Shown: in pieces, positions 49,856 to 51,969 of the stretch
Layout: every line of letters starts with the position of its first letter
Position numbering within the stretch: the first letter of the stretch is position 1
Source: Gammaproteobacteria bacterium SG8_30
Lineage (GTDB): Bacteria; Pseudomonadota; Gammaproteobacteria; Steroidobacterales; Steroidobacteraceae
NCBI GenBank assembly: GCA_001303245.1
Contig: LJNS01000036.1
Span: forward strand, 1 to 51,969
Length of the DNA stretch: 51,969 bases
Direction: 5' to 3'
Program-made: the position numbers and the translations under genes
The notes under the pieces: generated by a model
What the model saw: the letters and a program-made list of their open reading frames with translations, nothing else
What the model was told of the DNA's origin: nothing
Database searches by the model: none

Positions 49856-51775
49856 TCACGAGGCAGGCCCGACGCCCAGCGGCCGGCCGTCCTTGCGCCG
49901 CAATGCGATGAGGCTCGGACGCGGCGCGTGGCCGGGCCCGTCGGGCCAAGCGCTGAGAGGTCGCGACAGCGTCCCCCCCTCGCCGGGATGCTGGATCGTC
50001 AGGAGCAGCGCCCGGCCGTCCGGCGTGAATTCGCAACCGCAGACCTCCGAGCCTGCCGGTGCCGCCAGCACCTGCCATGCACGTCCAGCGTCGGGACCGA
50101 CGGTCGCGATGACGAAGCAGCCATTGTTGCCGCCGCCCGGCTGCGTGCCGTCGGTCACCAGCCACAGGTTGCCGGTATCGTCGAGCGCCACGTTGTCAGG
50201 GGAGCCGAAGGCGGCCCCGTCGGCCCGTCCGCCTCCGAACGCCAGTATCTTCCAGGTGAAGTACTCGGCGGCCGTATCAGCGCCGTTCTCGACGAGCTCG
50301 ACGATGTGCCCGTAAGGATTGGGGCCGCGCGGGTTGGCCGCGTTAGGCCCGAGCTCGACTTCCCTCCCACGGAACACGCCGCGGACCTGCTGCGGGCGTC
50401 GCTCCTCGTTCTTCGTCAGCGCGACGTAGACCGTTCCCGACGTTGCGTCGGCGGCGATGTCCTCCGGCCGGTCCATCGGGGTGGCACCTAGCAGGTCGGC
50501 GGCGGCGCGGGCCTTGACGACGACGTCGCCCTGGTCGGCGAAGCCGTTGCCGGATGTCAGCGGTTCCACGCCGTGCCGCAGCGGCAGCCAGTTGCCGGTG
50601 CCGTCTTGGTCGAACCGCGCCACGTACAGCGTCCCCGCGTCCAGCAGATCCCGGTTCGCAGCGCGATCGGCCGGATCCACGCGACCCGCGGTGACGAACT
50701 TGTAGAGGTACTCGAATTTCGCATCGTCGCCGAGGTACACGGCCAGTCTGCCGTCCTTCGTCAACGCGGGCGTCGCCGCCTCGTGCATGAAGCGGCCGAG
50801 TGCGGTCCGCTTGCGCGGCGGCGACGACGGCTCGTACGGATCGATCTCGATCACCCAGCCGAAGCGAAGGCACTCCCCCGGCTCCGAGCCTGCGTCGAAG
50901 CGGCGATCCACGAGATCCCAGGCGTGACGGCTCGTGCGCCAGGGCCCCAGTCGCCGGTACGCCTCCCGCAGCGCGGGGCCTGCCCGCTCGAGCGCCTCCG
51001 CGTTGCCGAAGTAGTAGTCGACGTTCTCCTCGGCCGACAGGAAGGTTCCCCAGGGCGTGCGGCCGCCCGCGCAGTTGGCCACGGTGCCTAGGACCCGTGC
51101 GCCGTCCGGATCGGCATTCGTGCGCATGAGTGGATGGCCCCGGGCAGGACCCGTGATCTCGCAGGGCGTCGAGGCCGTAATGCGCCGGGCGTACTTCGAC
51201 CCCGGCACGTGCCGCCAGCGGCCCGCGGCGTCGCGCTCGATGACGGCCATGCTGACGCCGTGCATGGCCTGGGTCAGCCGCACGACTTGCGGGTGCTGCC
51301 GGACTAGTCTCGCGACGCGCTCGGAGGCCGGCGTCTCGAGGTCCTCGAGTCCCGGCAGGAACAGCTCCTCGTTCGTGAACTCGTTGTTCACGCAGACAAT
51401 GCCGCGCGCTGCGGAGCCCTCGATCGGAAAGAAGTGCACTGCGTCGCAGTTGTAGCCGAACTGGCGCGCCGCCCGCTGCGGGTCGTCACGCAGCAGAGCG
51501 CCTTTCTGGACGGCGCCCGCATCGAGGGCGTCCGCCGGATCGAACAGAGGATCGCCCCAGCGCAGGACGAGGTCCCAGGCGTAGCCGTCCGCGACCACGA
51601 TGCCGTCGCCACGGTGTGCGGACAGCACGGCGGCGCCGGCCTCGCGGCCGAGGCAAGCCGGAAGGGCCAGGGCCAGCGACAGCGCCGCCCCGCCCTTGAG
51701 AAGACCGCGACGGCTGAGCATCGGGCGGGCCATCTCCTGCGCCGCCGGGGCGCGGCTGCACTCCGAATCAGCCAT
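49856..51775 (-). CDS. phoX: PhoX-like secreted phosphatase (Tat)
   Basis: The product is 639 residues from the ATG at 51775, preceded by AAGGAGATCC. The twin-arginine signal SRRGLLKGGAALSLALALPAC is near residue 20. The mature part is DUF839/PhoX: YNCDAVHFFPIEGS, CVNNEFTNEELFLPG, PCEITGPARGHPLMRT, NCAGGRTPWGTFLSAEENVDYYF, HEAATPALTKDGRLAVYLGDDAKFEYLYKFV and MDRPEDIAADATSGTVYVALTKNEERR. PhoX enzymes are Ca/Fe-dependent alkaline phosphatases that hydrolyse phosphomonoesters in the periplasm or outside. The downstream CNNM gene is on the same strand 134 nt away. Confidence 0.92.
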   Translation of the reverse strand: MADSECSRAPAAQEMARPMLSRRGLLKGGAALSLALALPACLGREAGAAVLSAHRGDGIVVADGYAWDLVLRWGDPLFDPADALDAGAVQKGALLRDDPQRAARQFGYNCDAVHFFPIEGSAARGIVCVNNEFTNEELFLPGLEDLETPASERVARLVRQHPQVVRLTQAMHGVSMAVIERDAAGRWRHVPGSKYARRITASTPCEITGPARGHPLMRTNADPDGARVLGTVANCAGGRTPWGTFLSAEENVDYYFGNAEALERAGPALREAYRRLGPWRTSRHAWDLVDRRFDAGSEPGECLRFGWVIEIDPYEPSSPPRKRTALGRFMHEAATPALTKDGRLAVYLGDDAKFEYLYKFVTAGRVDPADRAANRDLLDAGTLYVARFDQDGTGNWLPLRHGVEPLTSGNGFADQGDVVVKARAAADLLGATPMDRPEDIAADATSGTVYVALTKNEERRPQQVRGVFRGREVELGPNAANPRGPNPYGHIVELVENGADTAAEYFTWKILAFGGGRADGAAFGSPDNVALDDTGNLWLVTDGTQPGGGNNGCFVIATVGPDAGRAWQVLAAPAGSEVCGCEFTPDGRALLLTIQHPGEGGTLSRPLSAWPDGPGHAPRPSLIALRRKDGRPLGVGPAS

Positions 51776-51875
51776 GGATCTCCTTGGCGACATGGTGACT
51801 TCAGGTTCCGATCGGGATTCTCGCCCGTCCCGACGACAGATCGATGACGCCGGCCGCGCCGTCGGCACGGCCCTC

Positions 51876-51969
51876 TCAGGCGCCGAGGAACATGCGATAG
51901 GCAGGGTTTTCCGTCTCCTCCACGTAGCCGTATTGCAGATCGTCGAGGTGCCGGAAGAACTCCGCGACC
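51876..51969 (-). CDS. partial gene, C-terminal end only
   Basis: The last 30 codons of a minus-strand gene run off the window edge: FFRHLDDLQYGYVEETEN then AYRMFLGA and TGA. It looks coding because of its residue composition and its position just upstream of the phoX leader on the same strand. I do not recognise the family; about 100 nt separate its stop from the phoX start. Confidence 0.5.
   Translation of the reverse strand, partial: VAEFFRHLDDLQYGYVEETENPAYRMFLGA

Overview
The window is high-GC (about 70 %), densely packed DNA from a free-living bacterium, most likely a gammaproteobacterium. I infer this from tesA divergent from ybbA-ybbP, an OxyR with both redox cysteines at E. coli numbering (199 and 208), YajD, FadD, KefC-type and YgiD-type genes, and many short gene-end hairpins. 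No rRNA, tRNA, CRISPR array, insertion sequence or prophage gene is visible. No gene-free stretch exceeds about 215 nt. I count about 46 protein-coding loci, two of them broken by internal out-of-frame deletions (gamma-glutamyltransferase and inorganic pyrophosphatase).

Layout. 0-11.7 kb: AAA+ ATPase, GIY-YIG-like protein, DUF2799 lipoprotein, AGCS sodium:amino-acid symporter with a large extra loop, an ArsR-AHSA1 fusion regulator facing its probable palindromic operator, a 6-phosphogluconate dehydrogenase, a thioredoxin lipoprotein, YajD HNH nuclease, small lipoproteins, a K+ channel and a dienelactone hydrolase. 11.7-17.2 kb: VOC protein, broken ggt, KefC-type antiporter and two coupled envelope proteins of unknown role. 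17.3-21.5 kb: an apparent periplasmic oxidation unit. It has a secreted VOC protein translationally coupled to a heme c/PQQ protein resembling polyvinyl alcohol dehydrogenase, then a cytochrome c fused to a beta-rich, probably barrel-like domain, then a ferritin-like protein. 21.5-28.9 kb: SDR, OxyR, a DODA dioxygenase/DoxX pair divergent from a LysR regulator, threonine aldolase, a PHB-depolymerase-like lipoprotein and a glutathione transferase.

29-38 kb: acyl-CoA ligase, 5'-nucleotidase lipoprotein and the most unusual gene of the window, a 949-residue protein joining an LCAT-like lipase (Ser160/Asp310/His332), a leucyl-aminopeptidase-N-terminal-like domain and a CHAT caspase-like protease (His798/Cys839). 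It has no signal peptide, so it looks like a cytosolic protease-lipase, and a protease-controlled membrane-damaging effector is a reasonable hypothesis. It is followed by a YkgJ Cys-cluster protein, a DUF4139 protein and an anti-sigma-like membrane protein. 38-52 kb: SHOCT protein, M23 peptidase, YbbP/YbbA/TesA, FadD, broken ppa, HemE-PyrF, a CNNM/CorC-type protein, a PhoX-like Tat phosphatase and a partial gene.

Recurring motifs are short palindromic hairpins at gene 3' ends. In two cases (GST and hemE) the hairpin repeat itself supplies the stop codon. Calls rest on reading motifs in the translations. No database search was run, so family names are recognition-based and confidence values reflect that.
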